A stretch of DNA of 64,000 nucleotides from Phylloscopus collybita (taxonomy: Eukaryota > Chordata > Aves > Passeriformes > Phylloscopidae), in the NCBI GenBank assembly GCA_027886175.1, contig JAJNNQ010000008.1:7505001-7569000 (forward strand). Reading direction: 5' to 3'. Shown in pieces: positions 39,101 through 51,770 of the stretch. The position numbers and the translations under genes were made by a program. The notes beneath the pieces are model-generated. The model ran no database searches, was not told where the DNA came from, and saw nothing but the letters and a program-made list of their open reading frames with translations. Numbering within the stretch: the first letter of the stretch is position 1; each line of letters begins with the position of its first letter.

Positions 39101-39594
39101 TATAATGAGGTATCTGATGATTTATTTTTGAAAAAAATATTAGCTTTATTATTTATTAATTCTAGCGGTATTCCTTGGTGTATACTCCATAAATATTAAC
39201 ATATGTGATGTCTTGTAAAGATACAATGAAAATAGCATTATGCCTGATGTATGGGAGAGATTTGAAATCTCATTTTTATGTAGTTGATCTTCTATAGCTT
39301 ATAATATCAAGAAGCCAAATTAATTAAGAATTTGTGTCAAAAAAAACTGAGAACAGTTTTAGTGTAAGAACATTTGGAGATTTGCATTTGGATTGAAAGT
39401 ACTTTTTAGCCATAACATTGTCACAAAGGTAGTAAAGTGGCAGATTGTATTTTGTGCATTTTTGGAAGGCTAGATAAATTCCAAAATCCCTTTTAAAATA
39501 TTGCGTTCCTTAACAAATACCTACATGAAGAAATTGAGAGCTAAGTAAGGATATTGTGATATGTTCTCAAAGGAGATCAAGCAGTTCTCTTAAA

Positions 39595-39610
39595 ATATAT
39601 ATATATATAT
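39595..39610. repeat. Short (AT)n tract
   Basis: Sixteen bases of AT alternation. Confidence 0.85.
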
Positions 39611-41503
39611 GCTAGATACTATTTTAAGTAATATCAAAACATAACCACTAGCTACATTTACTGTTAAAATAAGCCAGATACCTCATCATGATGCTCTCTG
39701 AATACAGCTGCTGTCTGAAACCCACAAAGACCATCTGGAATTTGAGATTTATCAGAAGATTATTGTTCAAGGCCGGTTTATCTCAAAACCCCAAGTCCTT
39801 TACATTTGTGCTGACATATCCTTTTATAGAGTCTGATGTAGAGAGATTTCCTTTAAGCTCGTTATATATTTGCTCTGATTAAGAACATGGCAATCTCTTT
39901 TATTTTGATATATGTGATTAAATACAGTGCTGTCTTTGTAAGTATTTTAAAACTAAATTTGCATGTTGTTTCTTTGTCATTTCTCCCAGGTTTTCTTTTC
40001 AGATAGAAAAAAATCATCTTCACATGAACATTTGCAAATACACCATATTAATTCTGAGATTATGAAGACTTAGAGCGACTTGATGCTTATCTATGTTTTC
40101 CCAATTATAGATAAGCCTGAAACACTCAAAGGGGCATTGTAGTGACTTGGAAAATGCAAAATTAACATAGAATTAAACATGACATAAATTATTTGTATTA
40201 TAAGTTGATCTTTTCTTTGTGTCTTTAAACAGAAATCTTGTTTTTCTAAATAGCTTGATACAGGTAAGTTTGGTAAATGTTCACGTTCTGTGGGGAGGAG
40301 AAGGCAGAGTTCCCTGCTTGGCTGTGTGCTCATTACTTGGTAACAAGAGAACAATAGAAAAAAAGAGAAGCCTCATGGCTGTAACTAAAGCACATTGTCA
40401 GGTATTCTGTAAGGTGTTTTGCTTATTTATTTAGCTTTTGAGGAAATGTTAATGCAGCAGTAGTACTTTGGTGAGCTCTGCTTTTACAAATATGCAATAT
40501 AGTAGTTCCAGATGTGTCTGAAGCCAGTGTGAAATTGGTGGATTCAAGGGGGCTTACTTGAAAACCTTAGCTGTAAATAGAATGAGCAAGTCGAAGTCAC
40601 TTGCCTTGCATTTGTAAAGATTTATGTCAGTATGTTTGGTGTTCATTATGGCTTCTCTTATCATGTCTCTTCTCTTCTCATTAGAGAACAGGCTGTGATT
40701 TTGGCTCCTAGCCAGTATCTTTTGGCAGGACTGATATTGTAGGCATGGTGTGGCCATCACACACATCTTCATGGATGCAGCATAGGAGGGGTCTCTGACA
40801 TTTGTGTGCTGTACTGGGGAAATTGTGCTGGCTGGGATCCCTGCTTCTCTATCAGTAGTGTTACCTACTGATAATCACATTAAAAACTCTTTTGGGTTTC
40901 CTGACACAATATGAGGGAGACATTTAGAAGTTCTTTAGTATTGTGGAATGATGAATAATTTAGGGTTTCTATGTGTTTATTAGTACAAAAGAGGAAAGAA
41001 TCTAAGTAGGATACACACAGTTAACAAACTTATGTGCAGTCCATACAAGGCACTGAATTAGGTAACTGCTGCACTTAAAGGACGTTGTAAAGAATGAAGC
41101 TCAAACAGCAACACTGTAATCTTTGAAGGAGTGCCCTGAGATGCATTGGCTAGAATGGAACAGCTCATTACTAATACGAGGCAGAATCCATACACAAAAA
41201 TCAAGCAAAGAAACTGTATTTCCTAGGCATTATTGAGATGCCAATCAGAATGCAGCATGTGTGTCTGGAATTTCAAATCATTTTCTGGATGCATTTATTC
41301 CATATCCTTGGTGTAAAATATATACAAATAAATTCTAGGGCTCTCCAAAGACTTGTATGTGTTTGCCACTGTTCACATATTTCTGAAATGTATTGTCAGT
41401 CATTTGACAAAGACTCAATGTGAAATAACTGCCAGTTCACTAGTATTCCAGACTGTCACCTTCATTTTACTTCTTTTCTGGGAGGAAAAGCATTTTTGCA
41501 GGG

Positions 41504-41525
41504 TTTTTTTTTTTTTTTTTTTTTT
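41504..41525. repeat. Poly(T) tract, 22 bp
   Basis: An uninterrupted run of 22 T. No recognisable retrogene lies next to it. Confidence 0.92.
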
Positions 41526-42789
41526 AGGCAGCAGACTACAAAACATGACTTTCTTGAAGGCCTGTGGATAAGGTTAAGGCCACTGCTGCAGAGACTTAAA
41601 GCTAACTCTAAGCAGGGAATGAGGCACCTCCTTTTCTGAAGTGAAATTAAAAATGGAAAGCTACTTTGACCACCATGTAACTCCCCACTGGCATTTTCAT
41701 TTGCTACTTGCTAGAACTTCATTTTGGTGCAGTTTACACCATCCTGAAATGCTTTATGCAAAGTCCTTGGTTCTATAATTGTTATTTGCTTTTGAGTCAA
41801 GGCAGGATTTTCTGTAGATGCTTTGTCCTGTACACGTGTTGCATCAGCAAAAATAACCAGAGTGACAGAACTGGTTTGTGTGACAGTTTGGCACAAAAGA
41901 TAGAGGAAAGCAGGGCAAGAATGAATTGCATTTGAGATGTGTTTTTCTCCAGCTCAGAATAAAGAAAAGATTTGTTTAATCAATTTTAAAACCAAGAAAG
42001 CTATAACAAAGCATAATATAAAACTAGAAGTATGCTATAGATTATAATAATGAGAATGGAAGAATTCTAGTGTGTGACTTTTAATACATCTCTGTATATA
42101 TGTTCTATATGTTTTATGAGGTATTTCTTTTTTCAATAACCATTTGGTAAAGTTCTTCTTAAATATTGTGTCCTTGATTCATTGGTTCTTGATTTTTGCT
42201 TTGCATGCTGTTAGAAAAATAGAAGTTGAATGACAACAGGGGGTGGGTCAGACTCTCTTTAGATTTTGCACGAGTACTTTCAGTACTTTTTCCAAACTCA
42301 AGGTTAAACATGATGTCATGTTTTAACAGTGACAAACAGAAAATGTACCCACAGAATGGTATTAATATATGAAATGCATGAGTTGCTTTAGAATGTATTT
42401 TGCATGTTCTTCAGACAGTGTTAGAGCCTTGCAATGTGTCTAATTTATACTTTCTTATATAGTATTTTTGAGGTGAAAATAAAAGACCAGTATAATTATT
42501 TCTGCCTCAAAGAGTTGTGGGAGGAAATGTAAGCATAATTTAAATATCCAGTAGATATTTGTTAACTGTGATACTGTTGAGCACAAAATAAGCTTGATTA
42601 ATGTGCATCTATCTAGCCCTTTAAAGAATTGTGTATCAAAGGATAAAGCATTTGCATTTTGAACAAAGTAAGAGGCTGTAGCCATATCAATATCATTATA
42701 ATTACACTTCTAATCTTTCCTCTGAGTATCTCAGCTTTCCTTGGTGGCTGGCATCAAACTTTTTAAAAAGTGAGTATTAACATCCACAT

Positions 42790-43272
42790 TCAAGTCGGAA
42801 AAAAAACCATGTTAGCTCTTTTCATATTGGAGGTATAAGAATAGAATAGGGCACAGAAATTAGCAATATACTGGGTGTATTTTGTGATCACAACAGAAAT
42901 CAGGACAGACTTACAGGGTTCTGTTTGGCAGAGGATGGTGGCATTACGCAAGAAGGCAGATATCGTGTCTAAATATGGGCAGGAATAAATGTAGCCAAAA
43001 AACCAGTCATGGATGCAGATGGCCCTGCTGAAGTTTGTGCACCTGGGCCATTTGGTTTCCAAACTGACCTCATGACTGGCCACAATGGATCCCTTCTCTT
43101 CCAGAGCCAAAAATGGAAGAGGCTTAAGTGGGTCCATATGGCACACAACAATCAACAGCAAAGATTCATTGCCAACTTGGTATTGCAACTACAGTTTGTA
43201 TTTCAATGTGCTGTGGAATTGGTTCACTATTCACAGAAGAGCAAGTACTGCCAGGAGCAGCTTAATCTATGA
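42790..43272. other. GC-richer patch open in several frames, unidentified
   Basis: The minus strand is open for about 130 codons (43188 to 42790). A second minus frame and a plus frame of about 87 codons overlap it. The 43000-43170 part is visibly GC-richer than its surroundings. The minus peptide contains IVVCHMDPLKPLPFLALEEK and several cysteines, but I recognise no family, and there is no Kozak-plus-ATG or clear splice context. It could be an unrecognised exon, a decayed retrogene or transposon fragment, or chance. I cannot choose between strands. Confidence 0.2.
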
Positions 43273-44146
43273 ATTTATCTAATTATGTCCTAAAAGCACC
43301 AGAGAACTGCAGTATGATTTCAGATGTTGTGAGATGAAGCCAAAGTCAATTTAACCTGAACTGTGCAAATTCCAGTTTGCATCCAAAATCAAGAATTTGA
43401 GCTTCCTTTATATCTATGGTGGCACACAAATTTTTTTTTAAAAAAGTTTTACTGTACTACATCCTTTGTGTAGGAAGCAGAATATAACATCCCTTGACTT
43501 TCAGGTGTAAAAAAAAGATGACAAAATATTACAAATAATCTATTGAACATGGTTATCTGTGACCTTGAACAACTTTTTTGTTCTTTCTCCTTTCCACCTT
43601 GGACTTCATAATAGAATTTATTTTAAAGCAATGATACACATCTCAAAAGAGTAAGAGACCTTTGATATAATTGCCATGAAGCTGGAAAATCAAATGATAT
43701 TACTGTAAAATCCTTGTAATAGCCTAGGCAATAACTTCACTATGTTTGAGTGCTATAGCTCTGTTTGCTCAGTAGTTGTTCATTATGTAGTTTTATTGGT
43801 TATTTTTCCCTTTTATCGTCTGTTGATAGAAGGTACTTAACTATTTATGAGTCTCTCCAAGGGTGAAGCTTGCTGTTTCCTGGCTGGAATTACAAGTGAG
43901 AGGAATGGAATGGTACTGGGTAGTGTGACACCTGTGCATATTTTTTCCATTGTGATATCTAGAAAAATTTATGTGAGCCATTCTTTCCACCTGAAGACAG
44001 CCCTATAGCTTGGGCAGGACATTGCCTTGTGACTGTGCCATTCCTGTTGACTCGTGGAAGCTATGAACCAAACACATATTTGCATTTGATAACACAAGTA
44101 GTCACCTGTCCCTAAGATTATACTAAAACTAGATATCTTTAAGGGT

Positions 44147-44169
44147 GTTTGTTTGTTTGTTTGTTTGTT
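44147..44169. repeat. (GTTT)n microsatellite
   Basis: Between five and six perfect GTTT units. Confidence 0.92.
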
Positions 44170-47100
44170 AATAGAATTAAAATTGAGGAAAGTCCTTAGC
44201 TGGTGTATATCTGAAAATACAGGTTCTATTTAGAAGTGCTCTGGTAGGATTTGGAATGTTAGTGGAAAACACAATATTGTATGACATTGAAGGGGTCACA
44301 TAAAAAGATGATCTGAAGATAGTCTTCCATCAGAATTTACTTGATTCAGAGTTGAACCTAAAAGTTGGCAGTAATTAAAAAGTTCTGATGTTTTAGCTGA
44401 CTAAGTAATATTCATTCTGTGATATTTTTTCTAGTACAGAAAATTATTTCCAACCCATTTTTCCAGATGATGTCACTACTGCTTAGTTTGTGTAGCTCTT
44501 TTTTCCCACCTGACAGTGAGTGCCATAAGCTCACATTTAAACTGTCACATTGTCCCAATGATGTTTTATTATTCACCCCTTTCATCTTTACAAAGAAAAG
44601 CTTCCAAAAATCCACACTTCAAGCTATAAGCACATATAGCCTTGCATAGTCAACCTTTTACAGAACTTCTGCACAGAACAGGTTTTTAAATAATCTTATC
44701 TCAAAGCCATGCAGATGACATACTTATCAGGAATGGAAAACTTAGACTCACAGGGTTTTTGCAGTTCAATAACATTCATCCTGCCATCAAATTCTCTCTG
44801 AAATGCCTGTGTATCTACAGTGCTCTCATAAGTACTCTGTAAAATCTTCAGAAATAATAAAAAAATAAATTTAATAACCTACAAGCTATATTATATAGAA
44901 GCAATCTGTAGAAATAAAAATCTACACATTCCAAAGTGGTTTTTATCTACAACCAAGTCATCAGACATCAGTGGCTGTGCCACAAGCAGAGTATTTCTAC
45001 CTACCTTATTAATGTTCAGACTTTTATTCCATGAGGTTTTTGCCTAGGAAAACAAAATATATTTTTGACTGGTCATCTAAGTTCCTATAAGGAATTGCTT
45101 CCGTGCAGGAAGAAATTCTGCAGATTATATAAGTCTCAATTTTAGGTACAGTTTAGGAACCCAAATGGAAAAATCATTAAACAGTTAATGATTTTTATCT
45201 CTATAAAATTTATATTGTATAAAAAATGTATATTAGTGAGACTTCACCTTGAAAGGAGCTTCCCATAATGTTCTCATCTAGCTTTTCACCAGTCACACTC
45301 TTCCTCCAGTCATAATGAGAAATAAATTCCCTGCAGTTTAAGATTTACCAACTGACTGGTTCTAAAACAAGAGTGAAGTAAAATTGTAAAGGAAGTTGAC
45401 ATATTCTACTATGCCCATAGTAAGTAGCCTCTGCCAGCACAAAACCATGAAAATCCTTGAAACACACTGTACTTTTCCACTGTGTGCAACTCCCCAATGA
45501 TATTAAACAGTCACTACACACCAGAGTGATCTAACACAGCTAGTGAGATGTGGAGAGAAGTGCAGAATATCCACCTGCTTGCCAGAAGAATTCCTGACAA
45601 ACCAGCCACTTACCTGATAATTTTATAACCTGTTGTTTCCTGCAGCCCTCATCCAATTAATACCCTCTGTGCACAAGTACCTGCCATGTTTTTTTTCTGT
45701 CATCAGTTTTTTAAACCTGTAAGAACCAAATTAAACCATAAGAAATTATTCTTCTATAAACCTAAAATACTTTCTTCCCTGTGCTCTCTGGCTCTATGGA
45801 AACTGGAAAGACTGTCCTTACTGGCAGAGCTGGAAAGACATGATGCTGCCATACCTCAACCAGAGTTCTCTCATCTGACAGGAGGACGTCATGTTGAAAA
45901 GTGGATTTAAATTGTGGAGAGGGATGTGATGCCAAGACCTGAATGTTTTTTTACTCAGGGGTGAATGAAGACAATCTATTTGACAGTGCACCAGCAGCAC
46001 AGAAATAGAGAGCAAATCTGTAGTATTGATTCATCGGCTAAAAGAGACCAAAAGTGCAAAGTGTGGGCTACAAGAATTTGTCTTTGTGTTAGATTCCACT
46101 GAGGAGAGTGTCATATGTGTCATGTGTCTCCTCTGAAGTAAGAAAGTCATTTAGCCTGCACCAGAGGCCCCACCATCAACTGAAACTCACAGATATACAC
46201 TGTTCTTCTGAGAACTACCCCTGATTTGAATAAATGTGGGAAGGTTGTATTTTTCCTTGGTTTCACAGGTAAAGGGCTTCTCTCTCTTGTAATTTCAGAG
46301 CAATGTGACAGAGACAATGTTTCTTTAGCCTGCAGCTCAGAAGTGTGGGTTTATCCATTTGTAAGCATTGTAGGGAGGGTCAGTTTTTTCTTATGAAATG
46401 GGTGAAGTGAGTTTTGGTGAGGTGATTTATAGCTCTCACTGCTACCACAAGCATGGGATGATCTCAGGTAGCTACAGTATGGCTCCTCCAGGGTCAGCAC
46501 CAGAGAGTGCAGTGGTTCTTGAAGCTGTTCTGATGAAATTCTATATTATAACTCTTGCCACACCTACTGCAATACCTCTTTAATATAAACTAGATCTGAC
46601 AAGTAGTTTGCTGAATTTATTTATTATTGAAAACTCTTATGTGCAAAATTTGAATGTCACTTGGATATGAAGTTCATATAGCTGTGACTTTCCTTTATAA
46701 GATTTTGGTTATTGCAGTCCTGCAGATGACCCTGGATATTACTTGTGAATTCAACACCTGACTTAGACTTTTTCATCTTTTTGGAAAGGAAATTAACCTC
46801 ATTAAAAACAAACCAAATTGCTTTATGTTGTGTGCTGCTGTTACTGTAAAATCCCTTGAGCAAAGAAGAAAGGAGTATCTCAGCAGTACTCTCTGTATTC
46901 TACATTATTTTAAGACCCATAAATATATTTGGCAAAAATAGATATACTGGGTTAAATTACAAGCTATTGGATGAGCAACTTTATTCATTCCTCGCTTGTT
47001 ATTGCCATGATTCAGAAGTGAGAATTTCAGAGCTTAGTAGAAAAATACATCTTTCCAATTGTTTCTGCATAGTTTTATACAGCTGCAGTAGCTAATTTGG

Positions 47101-47395
47101 TTGTATATAGGAAGTTTTTCTATCATGTATTGCTGAAACAAGACCAAGACTATTAAAACTTCAGACTATACTTCTGTGTCCATTTAGATTGTACCACTGA
47201 AACTGAAGCATTGAAAAGAGAAATCCAGTCTAGCAGCCACTTGTAATGCAATCATGAAGTAGAATTTGATGTGAAGAAGGGTAGTTGTAGAGGAAAGATT
47301 AACTTAAGCACTAAGAATATATTTACTCACAGTTGATACTAGAAAAAAGAGATGATGTTTAGAAGCCATTGCAATTTTAGAAGTATTTATGTTTA

Positions 47396-47417
47396 GAAAA
47401 TTGCAATTGCAATTTTC
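47396..47417. repeat. 22-bp perfect palindrome with TTGCAAT cores
   Basis: The half GAAAATTGCAA is mirrored exactly with no spacer, giving two overlapping TTGCAATT words. A third related word, CATTGCAATTTTAG, lies just upstream at 47367-47380. C/EBP-type bZIP factors bind similar TTGC/GCAA dyads, so a protein site is possible, but no function is shown. Confidence 0.85.
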
Positions 47418-50400
47418 CTGAGATTTTTGTCTCATCTTAGTATATAAAAGATTATTTTACGATGTCTTCTTTAGTAACTTCAAAATATTGATTTGCCAAA
47501 ACTTTCTAAGCTTGACAATTGTCATCTGTAATAGAGTATATGGACTAATAGAAAACATGGACCATAATGTTATACAAATTCTCGTTGTGGTTAAAAAAGT
47601 CAATATTGAGTGATCTCTTACTTCTAAATTTGCTCAAATGACATGTCAGTGTCAGTAAATAAGCAGTATTTATTTTGCAGGAAATGCAGAGACGTAATGC
47701 CAATACTGTTTTTAGTATGGCTAAACAGCTTTTGTAGATGGTCACTTAAAAACCCATCAATGGTAGGCCTGGGCCAAAGACTTCTGACCACTTGTCATTC
47801 ATGGCAGTGGCCTCCTGAGAGGTTAGAGCAGGCCTGTGGCTCACTTTGTTTGTGGCTCCTTGGATTTTGTGCTGGTTTTCCATTCCCCCGTCTTCCCCTG
47901 TTGTTTAAATGAGCAAATTAAGACACTTGATGGTCTTGGGAGAGCTGTCCCTGAGAATTCTGACCAAAATCAAGTGTGAGATAAGGTTGAAACAGAGGGA
48001 GATCTGATGCAATTTTTAGGTGGATCAGGAGTGCTCTGTGGCACTTTCAATGCTGAAATGGCAGCTGTGGAAGGTTTTAGGGCAGTTTTGTACTCCATCT
48101 CCTTAGCAGGGTTCTCTCAGTTGTGTGTGTTTAGAGATAGATTGTCTATTTATAAATTGGGAAAATTGCAGCACACCTTTTGTTTCACAGCAGTCAGGGT
48201 TATGTAGGTGATAATTAAAGAGAAGCATCTGTTGGAGATTGTAAAGGCAAGTTTTTACCATAAAAAGGAAGAAGCTAACACACGCTGGAGGAGAGAACTG
48301 GAATGCAAACAGTCTCACAGCATGTTCTTAAAGCTACTGTAGTCTCAGTTCAACAACTTCTGCCACTGGTTTATGAGCTTTGTCCATTGTGACTGTGGTA
48401 GTACCACACTGACCTTTCCTTGGCCCATCTGGTTTGCTTTTCAAATGAATGTTCCTTCTAACAATGTCCCAGTTCAAGCTGATGCTAGAGTGCAATTTAG
48501 TCATTGTTCACCAATGATTAATCAAGAAGGGATTTCATAATGAAGTCAGCATTAAAATGTATGGGCATGTGGCAAATCAGATTGAATGGCAATATCTCAG
48601 AATATATAGCATCACATTGTTAGGTTTCTTTTGTGGTTTTTGCTCTCCTGGGGACCTGAGTATAGACTGTGATATGCCCAAGCCCCGTTTATTTTACATT
48701 TTAAATGATTAGTGGAAGATTAAACTTTCATGCTAACTGAAAAATATAATGAAAATGCTAAATTCTGGGCTCCCTATCTAAATATTATTAGCTTTTACAT
48801 GATGTATTTGGTTCTTTTGTTCTTGCTGACTCACAGTCCATAACCTTTCTTTTGTTAATGCATTTTAATTCCCTGTTCAGCATCCCTAGACAAAAAGGCA
48901 TTTTGATGTATTAGTGGAGGGAAGGAAAAGAAACAGCCTAAAAAGATGAAATAATGGAGAAGAACTACTTTTAGATGCTGTCATCAAATATAAACAGAAT
49001 TAAGAACAGTCACTAGCTGATAAGGAAGCTGATTATATTACAAGGGGCTGTAATTTTTGAATGGCAGAAGGGAAGTTACAGCTAAAAGTAGTTTTTGTTA
49101 GGTAAGTGTTCCTCTGTGTGTCTGCTGTAGCTTGTACCTGGTGCTGTCCAGTGAAGGTCTGGGTCAAGCTCACTTACCATGAATTGCCAGATAAACTTAT
49201 AAATTCCAGCATGGAGGAAAACAAAATGTGGATCTGTGCATTTTATATACATCCCTGCCTCCTTCCCTTCCAAGTATTTAAAGGCACTGTCAGGCTGGTC
49301 TCATGAAAAATTTTGTAACAGGACTATTGCTCAAGCAAATGGTGCTGCAGAGTTTCCAAAATAATAGAATCCCTGATAAACAACTGCAGCTGGTATTTCT
49401 AAGAGACTATCCATTTTTAATCTCTGAAAAGCAAATAGCTTGTGTTCATATCCATCTGATAATTCAGGCAAACGATTCCTACAGATGCCAGGGAAGGGGA
49501 AAGTGAAAAGGAGCACTGAAAGAAATGAGAAAAGGTGATGATGCCGTGGTGTGAAAAGGAGGGAAATACAGTACTGCATACACAAGTGTTCCACATGCTT
49601 TGGAGAAAGTTTGTGAAGGATTATGTATTATGCTTTAGCATTTAACATGAAGTTCTGAGATCTTGCCTGTCCATTGTCTTGAAGATGCAATTTATTTAAT
49701 CATCCTTAGAAGTCAGTTATGGATAAAAAAGAGAAACCAAGTAGCATGGTTCAGCTTACATTTGAAACAGAAATTAAAATTCTGATTTGAGCAAGTTTTT
49801 AAAAAAGTGAAATCAAAAAGATTCATCACAGAAGGTCTTCTTGTCATGGTCCTCTAATGTCCGTGGAAAAATATTCTGCAATAGTACACTAAGGGAAAAG
49901 TATGAGAGGTTTGATTTGATAGAATACTTGTCTTTGCAGCAAAACATTGCCATATCATGAAGCAAAGTAAACAGAGGTGATTGCAAATGCAAACTCTATT
50001 AAGAATAAATGGATCTGCATTTGGGAGAAAAAAAAAATAAGTAAAGTAACTCCTTTCTGTTGTAGACAAGATTGGTATTAATAGACTGATAGGAGCACCT
50101 GAACCCTCTTTTAGTCATCTAGTGAATTCATCTCATCATTACAATAAACCCCAAACATTAGCAATATCCTTTCCTCATATAATTTCAAGGGATGTGGATC
50201 TTCCTTTAAAATGGCAAGAATTCAAGAATTTTGTCCTTCTTTTTTTTTTTTTTTCCTCTCCTCAAGAAGGGTCAAGAGATGTAACTGTATCAGGGAAGGT
50301 CCCAGAGACAATATATACTAAAATTTTGGGTCACCATCAGATTTTTTACATTATAGGCATCTACTGAATGTCACTAAAATATCCCTAAACTTGCCACTGT

Positions 50401-51478
50401 AAGACAACTGAAAAACATGTTATTCATTTCTAAAAAATATAAAAATCCCTGTGGTGTATAGATCCCAAATCCAATGCAATCTGAATTTAAGGTAACAATA
50501 TATCTTATTCCAAGAAATGTTTTTCATTAAATCCCTCATGAAAGACTTGGTTGTAGGGCATGAGATCCCCATCTTCTTTAATATGCAGCAAAACCCAGCA
50601 TGTTTTATTCAACGAGTCAGATCAGTGAGTGTATTCAGACTATAAATTTGTACATTATGTACAGATAAAAAACATACAATGCCAAGAAACTGGCAAAGAA
50701 ATTTCCAGTTGATTTTTTTTTTCTTTGGGTTTATAAAAATAACTGTGGTGCATCAATTATTCCCTATTGCCATGGATACAAGTGATACTTTATTATATAA
50801 CTGTACAGCTGTGCTCAGTTCTCATATGAAAAACAGACTTTTTCATCTTTCTATTTCATAGTTACTGAACTGAGATAATAACATCTCCTTTTATCTATGA
50901 AATCAATTTCTTTACCATTCTCTGAAGTATTATTGATTAGAATTTCATTAAGGCATTTATAATAAAATCTATAGTAAATGTTTCTGTTCTACTACAAGGA
51001 TGCAATGGATGAAGGTCATTCTGCTATATATTGCACATGCAACAAAGGTATATAACAGAGGTCTAGTAAGGTTTAAAAGCCAAGCATTCAAAAACTGGAT
51101 TATACAAATTCAGGCTGTCTTTTATATATATGTTATGATTAAATCTTCAATCAGATAAGTGTGTTCTGTATACATTATTTATTTCAGTCTGTTTTAACAA
51201 CCAGTAATTCCGACCAAAAAAAAATTAGAAATCTGATATAATTTGACAAAGCATACTTCTGATGGGTTTTTCTGTAGAAATTATCACGGTATTGTGGAAA
51301 CCCTTTTGCACATGATTAAATGTTGCCTCACAGCAGCTCTAGATAGTTATACCATTTTACAGCTAGGAATCTAAAACTTTAAAATAGCATTATTCCAAGA
51401 TTGATACTTTTATAGATTAGAGCCTTCCATGAGCTGATTTTTTTCCCTAATACTTGACCTTGTGTAGCATTTGAGCAG

Positions 51479-51770
51479 TCCAGAGCCTTGCTCTTGCAGA
51501 GCTGGCTCAGGGTGAGCTCCTGCTGGGATGTGGAAGAGAGTGCAGCCAGCAACACCCTCTGGGGAACTGGTCTAGAGCTACCTTGGTATTTCGATAGCAA
51601 CAGCTCTGTCTGGCAGCAGCAGGACAGCAGAGTTCTGAGTTGCCTCTCTGTCCCTTCAACACTTGCATCTTATTCTCCACGGTTATCAAAGTCCTTGTAG
51701 CTTGAAATATGTGACTGTTAAAACCTTCACACCTGATCTGTGCCCCCCACCCATGTGCCAGATTTCAGAG
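51479..51770 (+). other. Possible non-coding exon (weak)
   Basis: The interval ends in a perfect donor: CAGAG followed by GTAAGT at 51771-51776. It begins after TTTGAGCAG (AG at 51477-51478) with a T/C-rich stretch upstream near 51438-51448. The interval is GC-richer than its flanks. One plus frame is open from about 51488 to 51700 and another crosses the donor, but no frame spans the whole interval with a recognisable peptide. If real, it is more likely a long non-coding RNA exon than coding. Confidence 0.15.

Larger units (their letters stand above)
36116..42789. other. Unique AT-rich DNA, no recognised gene
   Basis: About 6.7 kb without a recognisable gene. It contains a short (AT)n tract at 39595-39610 and a 22-T run at 41504-41525. 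A 31-nt interval at 40233-40263 is bracketed by a strong acceptor and a consensus donor on the plus strand, but is probably a chance match. Confidence 0.5.
43273..51478. other. Unique AT-rich DNA, no gene
   Basis: About 8 kb with no recognisable exon, RNA gene or large repeat. It includes a (GTTT)n tract at 44147-44169 and a 22-bp perfect palindrome at 47396-47417. A GC-richer patch at 47760-47910 has no recognisable coding content. Confidence 0.5.
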
